A stretch of DNA of 64,000 nt, taken from NCBI RefSeq assembly GCF_016744155.1, contig NZ_JADGEW010000001.1, positions 425,714 to 489,713 of the forward strand, in the 5' to 3' direction. Both the position numbers and the translations under genes were made by a program. Shown here in pieces: positions 45,567-55,608 of the stretch (position 1 is the first letter of the stretch; every line of letters starts with the position of its first letter). Under the pieces are notes generated by a model. That model was not told where the DNA came from. It made no database searches and worked only from the letters and a program-made list of their open reading frames with translations. The stretch is from Amphritea sp. Its GTDB lineage: Bacteria; Pseudomonadota; Gammaproteobacteria; Pseudomonadales; Balneatricaceae.

Positions 45567-45863
45567 ATGATTAAAGTTGAAGTGGCGTTTGCGCTACCCC
45601 ATGAGCAGAAAATTATCTCGCTGCAAGTGGCTGAAGATTGTTCTGCCTATGAGGCGGTGATTCAGTCGCGTATCGCTGAGATCTTTCCGCAGATTGACCC
45701 TGAGAATGATCCGATGGGAATTTTTGGTAAAGGCATTGCTGATCCGAAAAGCCATATTCTCAAGCCAGATCAACGGGTGGAGGTATACCGGCCGTTGATT
45801 GCTGATCCGAAAGAGGTGCGTGCTCGTCGGGCGGCGAAGGCGAAAACTGAGCGAGAAGCCTAA
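45567..45863 (+). CDS. rnfH: RnfH family ubiquitin-like protein
   Basis: A 98-residue beta-grasp protein. VEVAFALPHEQKIISLQV starts the fold, and GIFGKGIADPKSHILKPDQRVEVYRPL is recognised by its core LKPDQRVEVYRPL, which is conserved in RnfH/RatB. Its function is uncertain; it usually follows ratA. A terminator follows. Confidence 0.92.
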   Translation: MIKVEVAFALPHEQKIISLQVAEDCSAYEAVIQSRIAEIFPQIDPENDPMGIFGKGIADPKSHILKPDQRVEVYRPLIADPKEVRARRAAKAKTEREA

Positions 45864-45891
45864 GGTTAATCAGAGTCACTATCTCAGAATC

Positions 45892-45922
45892 AAAAAAAAC
45901 CGGACGATGTCCGGTTTTTTTT
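45892..45922. terminator. Bidirectional terminator between rnfH and bamE
   Basis: ACCGGAC (45899-45905), loop GAT, GTCCGGT (45909-45915), with A8 before it and T8 after it. Confidence 0.92.
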
Positions 45923-45952
45923 AATGTTGCAGCGCTGTCGTTGAACGCTTTA

Positions 45953-46288
45953 TTACTGGCTGCCACCGGGGCGGAAATCACCGGCCATACCCGACAGTTT
46001 ACCAAGGTCATCAAACAGGACAGTTAGACGCTGTTGAGTAACGGTACCGTTTTCACCGGACTGGTTGCGGTATATGTAATCCCAGCGGTTACTATTGAAA
46101 GTATCGGTAACCAGAGGCGTACCCAGTACATAACGTACCTGGTTTTGCGTCATACCCGGTCGTAATGTGTCGACCATCTCTTGAGTAACCACGTTACCCT
46201 GAGGGATATCAATTTTGTAAACTCCGGGGAATTCGGCACACCCGGCCAGCAATATAGCAGCAATAATGCTAATAAGAATTTTTTGCAT
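45953..46288 (-). CDS. bamE: Outer membrane assembly lipoprotein BamE
   Basis: A 111-residue lipoprotein of the BAM complex. The lipobox LLAGC (Cys about residue 16) follows a short hydrophobic signal, giving MQKILISIIAAILLAGC as N-terminus; the 20 extra residues of the longer frame (to 46348) would bury it. The SmpA/OmlA domain shows MVDTLRPGMTQNQVRYVLGTP and DTFNSNRWDYIYR. It is divergent from fur, the standard arrangement. Confidence 0.95.
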   Translation of the reverse strand: MQKILISIIAAILLAGCAEFPGVYKIDIPQGNVVTQEMVDTLRPGMTQNQVRYVLGTPLVTDTFNSNRWDYIYRNQSGENGTVTQQRLTVLFDDLGKLSGMAGDFRPGGSQ

Positions 46289-46378
46289 TAGTAAATGACT
46301 TCCACTTTCGCGTATAAAATCAGATAATTGGAATCGCAAGTCTAACATTCGTTGCGATAAACATCATAGAGAAAGATT

Positions 46379-46807
46379 ATGGCACTTGAAAATCAAGAAT
46401 TAAGAAACGCTGGCCTGAAGGTTACCCTGCCTCGGGTGAAAATTTATCAGATTCTTGAAAAAGCCGGTGAAGGCGATCATTTCAGTGCTGAAGATATTTA
46501 TAAGCTTTTGCTGGAACACAATGAAGACGTGGGTCTGGCAACGGTATACCGGGTATTAACCCAATTTGAAACGGCAGGTCTGGTATCCCGTCATCACTTT
46601 GAGGGCGGTCATTCTGTCTTTGAACTGACCCAGGATGAGCAGCATGATCATATCGTGTGTGTTAAGTGTGGCAAGGTACGGGAGTTCAGTGACCCTGCTT
46701 TGAAAGATCGGCAAGATGTCATTGCTCAGGAGCTGGGGTTTAAAATTACTGACCGGACGCTCTATCTTTATGGTGAATGTGCCGATGGCTGTAGCCCTAA
46801 GGCATAA
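46379..46807 (+). CDS. fur: Ferric uptake regulator
   Basis: A 142-residue iron-responsive repressor. The DNA-binding half ends with VGLATVYRVLTQFETAGLV; metal sites are visible in HFEGGHSVFEL, HDHIVCVKCGKVREF (with Cys-x2-Cys) and GECADGC near the C-terminus. The gene lies between bamE and recN as in many gammaproteobacteria. No perfect Fur box was identified in the 90 bp upstream. Confidence 0.97.
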   Translation: MALENQELRNAGLKVTLPRVKIYQILEKAGEGDHFSAEDIYKLLLEHNEDVGLATVYRVLTQFETAGLVSRHHFEGGHSVFELTQDEQHDHIVCVKCGKVREFSDPALKDRQDVIAQELGFKITDRTLYLYGECADGCSPKA

Positions 46808-46828
46808 GCTTTAAACATCGCGACGAAC

Positions 46829-46860
46829 ATAAAAAAGCCGGCGGATGCCGGTTTTTTTAT
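46829..46860. terminator. Terminator between fur and recN
   Basis: CCGGC (46838-46842) and GCCGG (46847-46851) extended by A/T pairs, flanked by A6 and T7. Confidence 0.85.
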
Positions 46861-46903
46861 ATCTGAGTATTAGGCTTGAGTGCCAGCCAGCACTCGTGAC
46901 TGA

Positions 46904-48580
46904 TCAACTTTTCGCGTCTGCCAGCCCGAGCATCTCGCGGGCATGATCGAGTGAGGTTTCAGTAACATCGATGCCCCCCAGCATGCGTGCCACTTCGCCT
47001 ACCCGTTGATCAATTTTAAGTCGATCAATGCGCGTGATAGTTTTGTTTTTCACCGTTTGTTTACTGACGAACAGGTGTTGGTGACCCTGAGAGGCCACTT
47101 GCGGCTGGTGGGTGACCACTAGAATCTGATTGTTCTCACCTAATTGTCGCAGTAACTTGCCGACGACTTCAGCGATAGCGCCACCAATACCTACATCGAC
47201 CTCATCAAAGATCAACGTCGGGGTACTGGACGTTTGTGCGGTGATAACCTGAATAGCCAAAGATACTCGAGACAGCTCACCCCCTGAAGCAACTTTGTTT
47301 AGCGGTCTTGGCGGTTGCCCTGCGTTGGTTGAAATGAGGAATTCAACTTCTTCAAGGCCGTGGGCACTGAGATGGTCTGTTGCATAGGGCGTGAGGCTAA
47401 CGGTTAGTTTAGCGGCTTCCATTCCCAGGCTATGTAGCTGCTTATCAACATCGACGCTGAGCGCCTTCGCTGCTTTGTTTCTTACTTTACTCAGTTTTGC
47501 CGCACCGGCTAGGAAGGATTTGCGAGCTTCTTCGGTTTCTTGATGGAGTTGTTCCAGGGCTTGATCTGAAAGATTAAGGCTTTCCAGCTCGGTGTGAATA
47601 TCCTGATGGAACTTTGACAGCTGCTCAGCGGGAATGCGGTGTTTGCGCGCCAGATCAAAAATAGCACTCAGACGGGCCTCTACAGTGGCTTGCCGTCCTG
47701 GGTTCAGCTCAACCCGGTCCATATAGTGACTGATCTCCTGCGCGGCTTCTTCAATCTGAATATGGGCGCTGTTGAGCATCTCGACTGTCTGGGTAATAGA
47801 AGGAGAGGTACCTTTTATATTCTCGAGCAGATGCTGACACTGATTTAGCAGGCTAAGACAGTTGGCTGTTTCATCTTCGCTGGTCAGTTGTATTATCTGT
47901 TGGCCGGACTGGAGTATCTCACCGGCGTTGGCCAGAGTGCTTTGCTCTATGACCATCGCCTCAAATTCGCCCTCTTCCAAAGCGAGTTGTTCCAGCTCTT
48001 CAGCCTGATAACTCAACAGTTGCAGGCGCGCGGTTTGCTCTTCACTTTGGGCGGAGAGTTGTTGAAGTCGCTTATTAAGGGTGTTCCAGTTACGAAACAG
48101 TTGGCGAGTCTGGTTGGCCAGGTCGGCTTTACCGGAATAAGCATCTAACAGATAGCGATGATGATCTTTCTTCAGCAAGCGCTGATGCTCATGCTGCCCG
48201 TGGATCTCGATCAGGTATTCACCTAGCTCTTTGACTTTATTGATCGGGCAGGGGCTGCCATTGATATAGCTACGGGAACGGCCTTCGCTGGTAATGACAC
48301 GGCGGAGGATGCATTCATCATCATCCATATCCTGAAGTTGCAGCCATTTTCTCGCGCTGGGAATATTGGCGATATCAAAGCTGGCGATTATTTCTGCGCG
48401 CTCTGCGCCTTTGCGCACCGAGCCCATATCTGCCCGATCACCCAGAGTTAGCCCCAGAGCGTCGAGCATAATTGATTTACCGGCACCGGTTTCGCCACTG
48501 ACAACGGTCATGCCGGCGTCCAGTTCCAGGTCAAGTTCTTCGACAATAGCGTAATTGCGAATATTGAGTTGAGTCAGCAT
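46904..48580 (-). CDS. recN: DNA repair protein RecN
   Basis: A 558-residue SMC-like ATPase that acts early in double-strand-break repair. It has the Walker A motif GETGAGKSIMLDAL at the N-terminus (about residue 29), long coiled coils in the middle, and the C-terminal ABC signature ASGGELSRVSLAIQV plus Walker B PTLIFDEVDVGIGG. A LexA-type box lies 10 bp upstream of the ATG, fitting its known SOS control. Confidence 0.96.
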   Translation of the reverse strand: MLTQLNIRNYAIVEELDLELDAGMTVVSGETGAGKSIMLDALGLTLGDRADMGSVRKGAERAEIIASFDIANIPSARKWLQLQDMDDDECILRRVITSEGRSRSYINGSPCPINKVKELGEYLIEIHGQHEHQRLLKKDHHRYLLDAYSGKADLANQTRQLFRNWNTLNKRLQQLSAQSEEQTARLQLLSYQAEELEQLALEEGEFEAMVIEQSTLANAGEILQSGQQIIQLTSEDETANCLSLLNQCQHLLENIKGTSPSITQTVEMLNSAHIQIEEAAQEISHYMDRVELNPGRQATVEARLSAIFDLARKHRIPAEQLSKFHQDIHTELESLNLSDQALEQLHQETEEARKSFLAGAAKLSKVRNKAAKALSVDVDKQLHSLGMEAAKLTVSLTPYATDHLSAHGLEEVEFLISTNAGQPPRPLNKVASGGELSRVSLAIQVITAQTSSTPTLIFDEVDVGIGGAIAEVVGKLLRQLGENNQILVVTHQPQVASQGHQHLFVSKQTVKNKTITRIDRLKIDQRVGEVARMLGGIDVTETSLDHAREMLGLADAKS

Positions 48581-48590
48581 GTTGTTATAT

Positions 48591-48606
48591 CTGTGTTTTT
48601 ATACAG
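48591..48606. promoter_or_regulatory. LexA-type SOS box of recN
   Basis: CTGTGTTTTTATACAG at 48591-48606 keeps both CTG/CAG ends with the 10-bp spacing and matches 13 of 16 consensus positions. recN is an SOS gene in E. coli. Confidence 0.8.
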
Positions 48607-48685
48607 TATTTTATTTATAAGCCAATAATTATAGATGCGCAATGTATAACTACTCAGTCTGGTTAAAAAAAACTCATAAAAACCA

Positions 48686-48713
48686 CTTGAATCCAGTTGT
48701 CTTAGCCCCATAT
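48686..48713 (+). promoter_or_regulatory. Heat-shock (sigma-32-like) promoter of grpE
   Basis: CTTGAA (48686-48691), 14-bp spacer, CCCCATAT (48706-48713), close to the RpoH consensus CTTGAAA/CCCCATNT. It lies 45 bp before grpE. Confidence 0.85.
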
Positions 48714-48758
48714 ACAAGCTCAATAGAAAATTTAAATATCAGATGGTTGGAGAGAGTG

Positions 48759-49358
48759 ATGGCAGGCGAAGATAAGTCTCAGGTTGAAGAGATGCAGCCG
48801 GAAACAGTAACTGATGCGGTAGAAGAAACCGTGGCCGCTGACGAAACCGTTGAAGCGGCTGCTGAGCAAGCCTCTGAAGTTGATGTAGATGCTTTGCAAC
48901 TGGCGTTGGCACAAGCGCAGGATCAGGCCGCTGCACTGATGGATCAGGAACTGCGTACCCGTGCTGAGATGCAAAACATCCGTCGTCGGGCTGAGCAGGA
49001 TGTAGAAAAGGCGCATAAGTTTGCGCTGGAAAAGTTTACCAATGAGCTGTTGCCGGTAGTGGATAGCCTGGAACGGGCGATTGAGGCCAGCGTCAGCGAT
49101 GATGAAGCGGTAAAAGTATTGCGTGAAGGGGTAGAGATGACATTGAACATGTTCGTCTCTGGCCTGGGTAAGTTTAATGTTGATCAGCATCACCCGGTTG
49201 GTGAAGCTTTCAATCCGGAGCTGCATCAGGCGATGTCTATGGTGCCAAATCCAGACGTGCCTGCTAACCATGTAATGGCGGTAATGCAGAAAGGATATAG
49301 CCTGAACAGTCGTTTGATTCGCCCCGCGATGGTGATTGTTTCCAAGGGCGCAGAGTAA
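48759..49358 (+). CDS. grpE: Nucleotide exchange factor GrpE
   Basis: A 199-residue co-chaperone that releases ADP from DnaK. The N-terminal 45 residues are acidic and flexible; the long helix follows ([21 protein letters not shown], described by [11 protein letters not shown]), then the beta domain ending [23 protein letters not shown], seen as [17 protein letters not shown]. The ATG at 48759 follows GGAGAGAG; a longer frame to 48642 would overlap the heat-shock promoter. It is followed by dnaK. Confidence 0.95.
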   Translation: MAGEDKSQVEEMQPETVTDAVEETVAADETVEAAAEQASEVDVDALQLALAQAQDQAAALMDQELRTRAEMQNIRRRAEQDVEKAHKFALEKFTNELLPVVDSLERAIEASVSDDEAVKVLREGVEMTLNMFVSGLGKFNVDQHHPVGEAFNPELHQAMSMVPNPDVPANHVMAVMQKGYSLNSRLIRPAMVIVSKGAE

Positions 49359-49387
49359 ATAGTCGTTGACTAAGTTGGTTGCAGGGT

Positions 49388-49415
49388 CTTGAAACTTCAA
49401 AAACCGCACCAATAT
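49388..49415 (+). promoter_or_regulatory. Second heat-shock-like promoter, upstream of dnaK
   Basis: CTTGAAA (49388-49394), 13-bp spacer, ACCAATAT (49408-49415), near the sigma-32 consensus. A small hairpin GCCCGT/ACGGGC (49441-49456) lies between it and dnaK. Confidence 0.6.
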
Positions 49416-49479
49416 AGCTAGCAAGTTAGAAAAGAATTTAGCCCGTCATAACGGGCGCAGAAATACGGGAGTGATTGAA

Positions 49480-51408
49480 ATGGGTAGAATTATTGGTATT
49501 GACCTGGGTACGACTAACTCATGTGTTGCAGTACTGGATGGCGATAAGCCACGCGTTATTGAGAATGCAGAGGGTGATCGCACCACCCCTTCTATCATCG
49601 CATATGCTGCTGATGGTGAGATTCTGGTTGGTCAGCCGGCTAAACGTCAGGCGGTCACTAACCCGACCAATACCCTGTTTGCGATCAAGCGTCTGATCGG
49701 TCGTCGTTTTAAAGACGACGTGGTTCAGAAAGATATCAAAATGGTACCTTATAAAATCGTTGAAGCTGACAATGGCGATGCCTGGGTTCAGGTAAACGAT
49801 AATAAGATGGCAGCTCCACAGATCTCTGCAGAGATTCTGAAGAAGATGAAGAAAACTGCAGAAGATTATCTGGGCGAAGAAGTAACTGAGGCAGTAATCA
49901 CTGTTCCTGCTTACTTTAACGATTCTCAGCGTCAGGCAACTAAAGATGCCGGTCAGATTGCTGGCCTTACTGTTAAGCGTATTATCAACGAGCCAACCGC
50001 TGCGGCACTGGCTTACGGTATGGACAAGTCCAAAGGTGATAAAACTATCGCTGTATACGACCTGGGTGGCGGTACTTTCGATATCTCTATCATTGAAATC
50101 GCTGAAGTTGATGGCGAGCACCAGTTTGAAGTGCTGGCAACCAATGGTGACACTTTCCTGGGTGGTGAAGACTTTGATTTACGTCTGATCGAGTATCTGG
50201 CAGCTGAGTTTAAGAAAGAAACCGGTATTGATCTGCACAATGACCCACTGGCGCTACAGCGTCTGAAAGAGGGTGCTGAGAAAGCGAAAGTTGAGCTTTC
50301 TTCTACGCAGTCTACCGACGTGAACCTGCCATACATCACTGCTGATGCAAGCGGCCCTAAGCACCTGAACGTTAAGATCAGTCGTGCCAAGCTTGAATCT
50401 CTGGTTGAAGATCTGGTTAAGCGTTCTATGGACCCTTGCCGTATCGCGCTGAAAGATGCTGAACTGTCTGTTTCTGAAATTGATGAAGTGATTTTGGTAG
50501 GCGGTCAGACCCGTATGCCACTGGTACAGGCTAGCGTTACTGAATTCTTCGGTAAAGAAGCTCGTAAAGATGTTAACCCAGATGAAGCGGTTGCAGTGGG
50601 TGCATCAATTCAGGGTGCGGTACTGGCTGGCGACGTTAAAGACGTATTGCTGCTGGACGTAACACCTCTGAGCCTGGGTATCGAAACTATGGGTGGCGTT
50701 GCGACTCCGGTTATCGATAAGAACACGACTATCCCAACTAAGAAGTCTCAGGTGTTCTCAACTGCAGACGACAATCAGACTGCGGTAACTATTCACGTTG
50801 TTCAGGGTGAGCGTAAGCAAGCTTCGGGTAACAAGTCTCTGGGTCGTTTCGATCTGGCTGATATCCCACCTTCACCTCGTGGCATGCCTCAGATCGAAGT
50901 AACTTTCGATATTGATGCGAACGGTATCCTGCATGTTGGTGCTAAAGATAAAGCGACAGGTAAAGAGCAGTCTATTATCATCAAAGCCTCTTCCGGCTTG
51001 AGCGATGAAGAAGTCGAGCAGATGATTCAGGATGCTGAAGCTAACGCTGAAGCGGATAAGAAGTTTGAAGAGATCAGCCAGGCCCGTAACCAGGGTGATG
51101 CGATGATCCATTCTGCGAAGAAGACTTTGGAAGATGCCGGTGATAAGGCGACTGAAGAAGAGAAAACTGCGATCAACGCTGCGGTTGAAGAGCTGGAAGA
51201 AGTGCTGAAGGGCGACGACAAAGAAGTGATCGATACTAAGACCGCTGCTTTGACTGAAGCGATCTCTGGTCTGGCTCAGAAGATGTACGCTGAAGCTGAA
51301 GCTGCACAGGCTGGAGGTGCCGAAGGCGCTGAACAAGCTCAAGCAGAACCTGCTGATGACGCTGTTGATGCAGAGTTTGAAGAAGTTAAAGACGACGAAA
51401 AGAAGTAA
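49480..51408 (+). CDS. dnaK: Chaperone DnaK (Hsp70)
   Basis: A 642-residue Hsp70. The ATPase domain begins [15 protein letters not shown] and contains [15 protein letters not shown] and [12 protein letters not shown]; the substrate-binding domain follows ([14 protein letters not shown], about residue 390) and a Gly/Ala/Glu-rich tail ends [13 protein letters not shown]-like. The ATG at 49480 follows GGAG and matches the usual N-terminus. grpE-dnaK-dnaJ in this order is common in the class. Confidence 0.97.
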   Translation: MGRIIGIDLGTTNSCVAVLDGDKPRVIENAEGDRTTPSIIAYAADGEILVGQPAKRQAVTNPTNTLFAIKRLIGRRFKDDVVQKDIKMVPYKIVEADNGDAWVQVNDNKMAAPQISAEILKKMKKTAEDYLGEEVTEAVITVPAYFNDSQRQATKDAGQIAGLTVKRIINEPTAAALAYGMDKSKGDKTIAVYDLGGGTFDISIIEIAEVDGEHQFEVLATNGDTFLGGEDFDLRLIEYLAAEFKKETGIDLHNDPLALQRLKEGAEKAKVELSSTQSTDVNLPYITADASGPKHLNVKISRAKLESLVEDLVKRSMDPCRIALKDAELSVSEIDEVILVGGQTRMPLVQASVTEFFGKEARKDVNPDEAVAVGASIQGAVLAGDVKDVLLLDVTPLSLGIETMGGVATPVIDKNTTIPTKKSQVFSTADDNQTAVTIHVVQGERKQASGNKSLGRFDLADIPPSPRGMPQIEVTFDIDANGILHVGAKDKATGKEQSIIIKASSGLSDEEVEQMIQDAEANAEADKKFEEISQARNQGDAMIHSAKKTLEDAGDKATEEEKTAINAAVEELEEVLKGDDKEVIDTKTAALTEAISGLAQKMYAEAEAAQAGGAEGAEQAQAEPADDAVDAEFEEVKDDEKK

Positions 51409-51442
51409 GTCGATCTTAGCTTTTTAACGTTATAAACGATAG

Positions 51443-51472
51443 CGCGGGCCGGTCCCGCGTTGTCGCGTTTTT
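51443..51472 (+). terminator. Weak hairpin between dnaK and dnaJ
   Basis: CGCGGG (51443-51448), loop CCGGT, CCCGCG (51454-51459), with T5 only about nine bases later. It could reduce read-through into dnaJ rather than stop it. Confidence 0.4.
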
Positions 51473-51526
51473 ATTGTCAGCTAATTATTAGCAACAAAAC
51501 CAGCTAACCGGATTGCGAAACAGATT

Positions 51527-52663
51527 ATGTCGAAGAGAGATTTTTACGATGTGTTAGACGTTGCAAGAGACGCGTCTGATCGGGATATTAAAAAAGCTTA
51601 TCGCCGTATGGCGATGAAGCATCACCCGGACCGTAATCCTGACGATAAAGAGGCTGATGAGGCGTTCAAGGAAGTAAGCGAAGCCTACGAAATTCTTTCT
51701 GATAATCAGAAAAAAGCCGCTTATGACCAGTATGGCCATGCCGGTGTTGATCAACAAGGTATGGGCGGCGGTCATGGTGCTGGCGCAGGTGGCTTCGGCG
51801 ATATCTTCGGCGACGTGTTCGGTGATATTTTCGGCCAGCAGGGCCATGGCGGCGGTCGTCGCAGTCATGTACAACGTGGCGCTGATCTGCGTTATACGAT
51901 GGATCTGAGTCTCGAAGAAGCGGTACGTGGTTGTGAAAAAACTATCACTGTACCGACTCTGGTAGGCTGTGATGTCTGTGATGGTAGCGGTGCTAAACCC
52001 GGTACGAGTGCCAAAACTTGTGGTACTTGTGGCGGCGTGGGTCAGGTACGGATGCAGCAGGGTTTCTTCTCTGTGCAACAAACCTGTCCAGCCTGTCATG
52101 GCGAAGGCCAGGTAGTTTCTGATCCTTGTGGCAGCTGTCACGGTCAGGGCCGTAAGCAGCAAACCAAGAAATTGTCGGTTAAGATCCCAGCGGGTGTTGA
52201 TACCGGTGATCGTATTCGTCTCTCCGGTGAAGGAGAAGCGGGCGGCCATGGTGGCCCATCCGGAGACCTTTTTGTTCAGGTTAACGTGCGTGATCACGCA
52301 ATTTTCGAACGGGATGGCAAACATCTTTATTGTGAGGTGCCGATTAGCTTTATCGATGCGGCTTTAGGTGGCGAGCTTGAAGTTCCGACCCTTGAGTCTC
52401 GAGTTAAGCTGAAAATTCCGGCAGAAACGCAGACGGGTAAACTTTTCCGCTTACGTGGCAAGGGTATTAAGCCTGTTCGTGGTGGTGCGGTTGGTGATCT
52501 GTTGGTACGGGTTACTATTGAAACGCCTGTGAATCTGAGTGGCAAACAGAAAGAGCTGCTGAGAGAGTTTCAGACGGCGATGGATGAACGTCAAAAACAT
52601 CATGCGCCTAAGAAACATGGTTTCTTCGATAGCGTTAAGAAATTTTTTGAGGATATGACCTAA
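51527..52663 (+). CDS. dnaJ: Chaperone DnaJ (Hsp40)
   Basis: A 378-residue co-chaperone. The J domain (about 1-70) has the HPD motif in [10 protein letters not shown]; a Gly-rich linker (about 75-110, including the [15 protein letters not shown] region) follows. Four zinc-finger CxxCxGxG-type repeats start [24 protein letters not shown] and CGSCHGQG. The C-terminal substrate domain ends at 378. It stimulates DnaK ATPase. Confidence 0.96.
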   Translation: MSKRDFYDVLDVARDASDRDIKKAYRRMAMKHHPDRNPDDKEADEAFKEVSEAYEILSDNQKKAAYDQYGHAGVDQQGMGGGHGAGAGGFGDIFGDVFGDIFGQQGHGGGRRSHVQRGADLRYTMDLSLEEAVRGCEKTITVPTLVGCDVCDGSGAKPGTSAKTCGTCGGVGQVRMQQGFFSVQQTCPACHGEGQVVSDPCGSCHGQGRKQQTKKLSVKIPAGVDTGDRIRLSGEGEAGGHGGPSGDLFVQVNVRDHAIFERDGKHLYCEVPISFIDAALGGELEVPTLESRVKLKIPAETQTGKLFRLRGKGIKPVRGGAVGDLLVRVTIETPVNLSGKQKELLREFQTAMDERQKHHAPKKHGFFDSVKKFFEDMT

Positions 52664-52671
52664 TATCCCTA

Positions 52672-52694
52672 AAGGGCTGCTCAGCAGCCCTTTT
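52672..52694 (+). terminator. Terminator after dnaJ
   Basis: AAGGGCTG(CT) pairs with (AG)CAGCCCTT across 52672-52692, followed by TTTTG. Confidence 0.8.
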
Positions 52695-52712
52695 GACTTT
52701 TAGGAGTCTTGC

Positions 52713-53513
52713 ATGAGTGAATTTCCCACTCACCCGGAAGAGTTATGGCAACTGATTCAACAGGAAGCTCAGGAAGAGATATCCAGAGAACCTTTTCTGG
52801 CGAGTTTTCTCCACAGTACGATTATCCAGCATAAGAGTCTCTGTGAGGCAGTCAGCTACCTTTTGGCTAACAAGCTGTCTGATGAAGTAATGGCAGCTAT
52901 TACCCTGCGTGAGCTGATTGAAACAGCATTGGGCGGCGATCCGGATATTCTTAAATGTATCTGTAAAGATATCAGTGCGGTACGCACCCGTGACCCTGCT
53001 GTAGCTACTTTTACAACTGTACTGCTTTATCTGAAAGGCTTTCATGCCCTGCAGGCGTATCGTATCGCTCACTGGATGTGGAAACAGGGACGTCAATCGA
53101 TGGCGCTCTATCTGCAAAGTCGTGTCAGTGAAGTGTTTCAGGTGGACATTCATCCGGCGGCTCAGATCGGTTGTGGGGTGATGTTTGATCACGCGACAGG
53201 CATTGTTGTGGGTGAAACCTGTGTTATAGAGAATGATGTCTCTATTCTTCAGTCGGTCACTTTAGGTGGTACGGGTAAGGAGAGCGGAGATCGTCACCCG
53301 AAAATTCGTGAAGGTGTGATGATCGCTGCGGGTGCGAAAATCTTCGGTAATATTGAAGTCGGCGCAGGCGCTAAAATCGGTGGTGGTTCGGTTGTTTTAG
53401 AAGATGTTCCGCCGCATACCACCGTCGTCGGTGTGCCCGCGAAAATTGTTGGCCGTCCGGGCTGTGAAATGCCTGCATTCGATATGGATCAGAGTGTCAG
53501 TCGAAAGAAATAA
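52713..53513 (+). CDS. cysE: Serine O-acetyltransferase
   Basis: A 266-residue left-handed beta-helix enzyme that acetylates serine for cysteine synthesis. The N-terminal helical SATase domain is followed by hexapeptide repeats: VDIHPAAQIGCGVMFDHATGIV is recognised by its core HPAAQIGCGVMFDHATG, and GGTGKESGDRHPKI with IGAGAKIFGNIEVG-type turns. AGGAG lies before the ATG. Feedback inhibition by cysteine is expected from the family. Confidence 0.94.
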   Translation: MSEFPTHPEELWQLIQQEAQEEISREPFLASFLHSTIIQHKSLCEAVSYLLANKLSDEVMAAITLRELIETALGGDPDILKCICKDISAVRTRDPAVATFTTVLLYLKGFHALQAYRIAHWMWKQGRQSMALYLQSRVSEVFQVDIHPAAQIGCGVMFDHATGIVVGETCVIENDVSILQSVTLGGTGKESGDRHPKIREGVMIAAGAKIFGNIEVGAGAKIGGGSVVLEDVPPHTTVVGVPAKIVGRPGCEMPAFDMDQSVSRKK

Positions 53514-53564
53514 TAAGATCTAGATTCAGAGCTGGATACACGGCCCTGAAGCAAACAGGAATAA

Positions 53565-54374
<810 letters not shown>

Positions 54375-54400
54375 CCCAAGCCCTGGCAGGATCTGATTAA

Positions 54401-54424
54401 AACCGCCCTCAGGCGGTTTTTTTA
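54401..54424 (+). terminator. Terminator after dapB
   Basis: AACCGCC (54401-54407), loop CTCA, GGCGGTT (54412-54418), then a T-run to 54423. Confidence 0.92.
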
Positions 54425-54453
54425 TCCCTGTTTAGTGAGCTATTTTAAAAATA

Positions 54454-54513
54454 TCCCATTATGGGACTATGTTTGACTCCCATTTTATAGTTTTTCATCT
54501 ATATTCAATGGGA
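54454..54513. promoter_or_regulatory. CCCAT/ATGGG dyads ahead of the DUF3461 gene
   Basis: TCCCATTATGGGA (54454-54466) is a perfect palindrome; a second TCCCAT (54478-54483) and ATGGGA (54508-54513) form a wider dyad. TTGACT at 54473 suggests a promoter in between. Possible operator. Confidence 0.3.
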
Positions 54514-54543
54514 TTACAGTGAATGGCCTACGGAGAATATGGA

Positions 54544-54933
54544 ATGTCAGCTAAGAAATTTCAAACCCTGACAGAGATGGGGTTCGACGACCCACATGAT
54601 ATTGTAAAATTTACGACTCGCACAGAAAACGATGTCGATGTGCTGAAGGTATACCTGCATCGTCATCATGGCGAGTGGATGGCCAAGAGTAAGAAATTTA
54701 AGTTTAAGCGAAAGCATACCAATGTATCTGTGGAGGGGGGGTTGGTTCCTTATCGTGCCAGTACCGAACCTTCACCGTATTTTCTCCGCGCTATTGGCGA
54801 GTTGGAGAAACTTGTTTTAGAAGAGAAGACTGTAAAAGATAAGAAAGAGCATCTGCTGGATGAGCTTGAGCATCTGGAAGCGGTAGTCACGCGTAAGGTG
54901 GCAGATCTTCGTCGACAGATTGAAGAGCTGTAA
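54544..54933 (+). CDS. DUF3461 family protein
   Basis: A 129-residue protein of unknown function found in gammaproteobacteria. The conserved start is LTEMGFDDPHDIVKFTTR with KVYLHRHHGEWMAKSKKFKF and the C-terminal 45 residues form a charged coiled coil. ATG 54544 follows GGAGA and was preferred to ATG 54523, which would add seven residues without a ribosome binding site. It is a single-gene unit between two terminators. Confidence 0.85.
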   Translation: MSAKKFQTLTEMGFDDPHDIVKFTTRTENDVDVLKVYLHRHHGEWMAKSKKFKFKRKHTNVSVEGGLVPYRASTEPSPYFLRAIGELEKLVLEEKTVKDKKEHLLDELEHLEAVVTRKVADLRRQIEEL

Positions 54934-54956
54934 GCTGAATCTGGGTTTGAACTAAG

Positions 54957-54987
54957 CGGCCGATGAGAAATCATCGGCCGTTTTTTA
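54957..54987 (+). terminator. Terminator after the DUF3461 gene
   Basis: CGGCCGATGA (54957-54966), loop GAAA, TCATCGGCCG (54971-54980), T6. Confidence 0.93.
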
Positions 54988-55010
54988 TTGGGTTTAGATA
55001 GGGGGCTGAA

Positions 55011-55322
55011 ATGTATAAGTTAGCGTTCTTTGTTCCGGAAGCTGATCTGGAGCCTGTAAAGCAAGCGCTGTTTAATGTTGGTGCAGGCAAGATAGGCGAT
55101 TATGACTGTTGCTGCTGGCAGATTAAAGGTCTGGGTCAGTTCCGGCCTTTAGCTGGCAGTAACCCTCATATAGGCAGTCAGGGTAGCCTTGAGAGGATTG
55201 AGGAGTGGAAGGTTGAATTGGTGTGTGAGGACGACCTTATTCGTGCAGCGGTAAGGGCGTTGAAGCAGGCTCATCCCTATGAAGAGGTCGCTTATGATAT
55301 CTGGCAGCTGGCTGATTTTTAA
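55011..55322 (+). CDS. YqfO-like/NIF3 C-terminal-like protein
   Basis: A 103-residue protein of the CutA/NIF3-middle-domain fold, annotated as YqfO-family in relatives. Conserved phrases are YKLAFFVPEADLEPVKQALFNVGAG, seen by its core FFVPEADLEPVK, then GAGKIGDYDCCCWQIKGLGQFRPL with GNYDCC-type motif, and the end LKQAHPYEEVAYDIW. Its biochemical role is unknown; related domains bind metals or act as trimers. Confidence 0.88.
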   Translation: MYKLAFFVPEADLEPVKQALFNVGAGKIGDYDCCCWQIKGLGQFRPLAGSNPHIGSQGSLERIEEWKVELVCEDDLIRAAVRALKQAHPYEEVAYDIWQLADF

Positions 55323-55608
55323 CCGTGTTCATAACTACTTATGGTTATGAACAATTTCTGTGCATAACTCTGTTGATTAAGTATGCGTAACCACTTTGCT
55401 AATCAATTAAGTCTTTGAAATATAAGTATTATAATGCGCTGTGTTAAATCTAGCCAGGTTATTAAATAGCCAGTTATTTTTGCTGGAAACTAGTCACAAT
55501 ATCTGTGGATATGCCTGTGGATTAAGTCTGGGTATCACTGGGGTAAGATGCGTGGAGCCCCTGATAGCGGGGCTCTGGGTGGACTGTAGAAAGATGCTGC
55601 AATAACGC
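55323..55608. promoter_or_regulatory. AT-rich intergenic region with DnaA-box-like motifs
   Basis: About 290 bp between convergent genes. It holds a perfect dyad GTTCATAAC/GTTATGAAC (55327-55352) and a row of sequences near the DnaA-box complement TGTGGATAA: TGTGCATAA (55359), TGTTGATTA (55371), TGTGGATAT (55504), TGTGGATTA (55516). A GGAGCCCC/GGGGCTC stem lies near 55553-55574. No gene is seen. Whether it binds DnaA is unknown. Confidence 0.35.
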
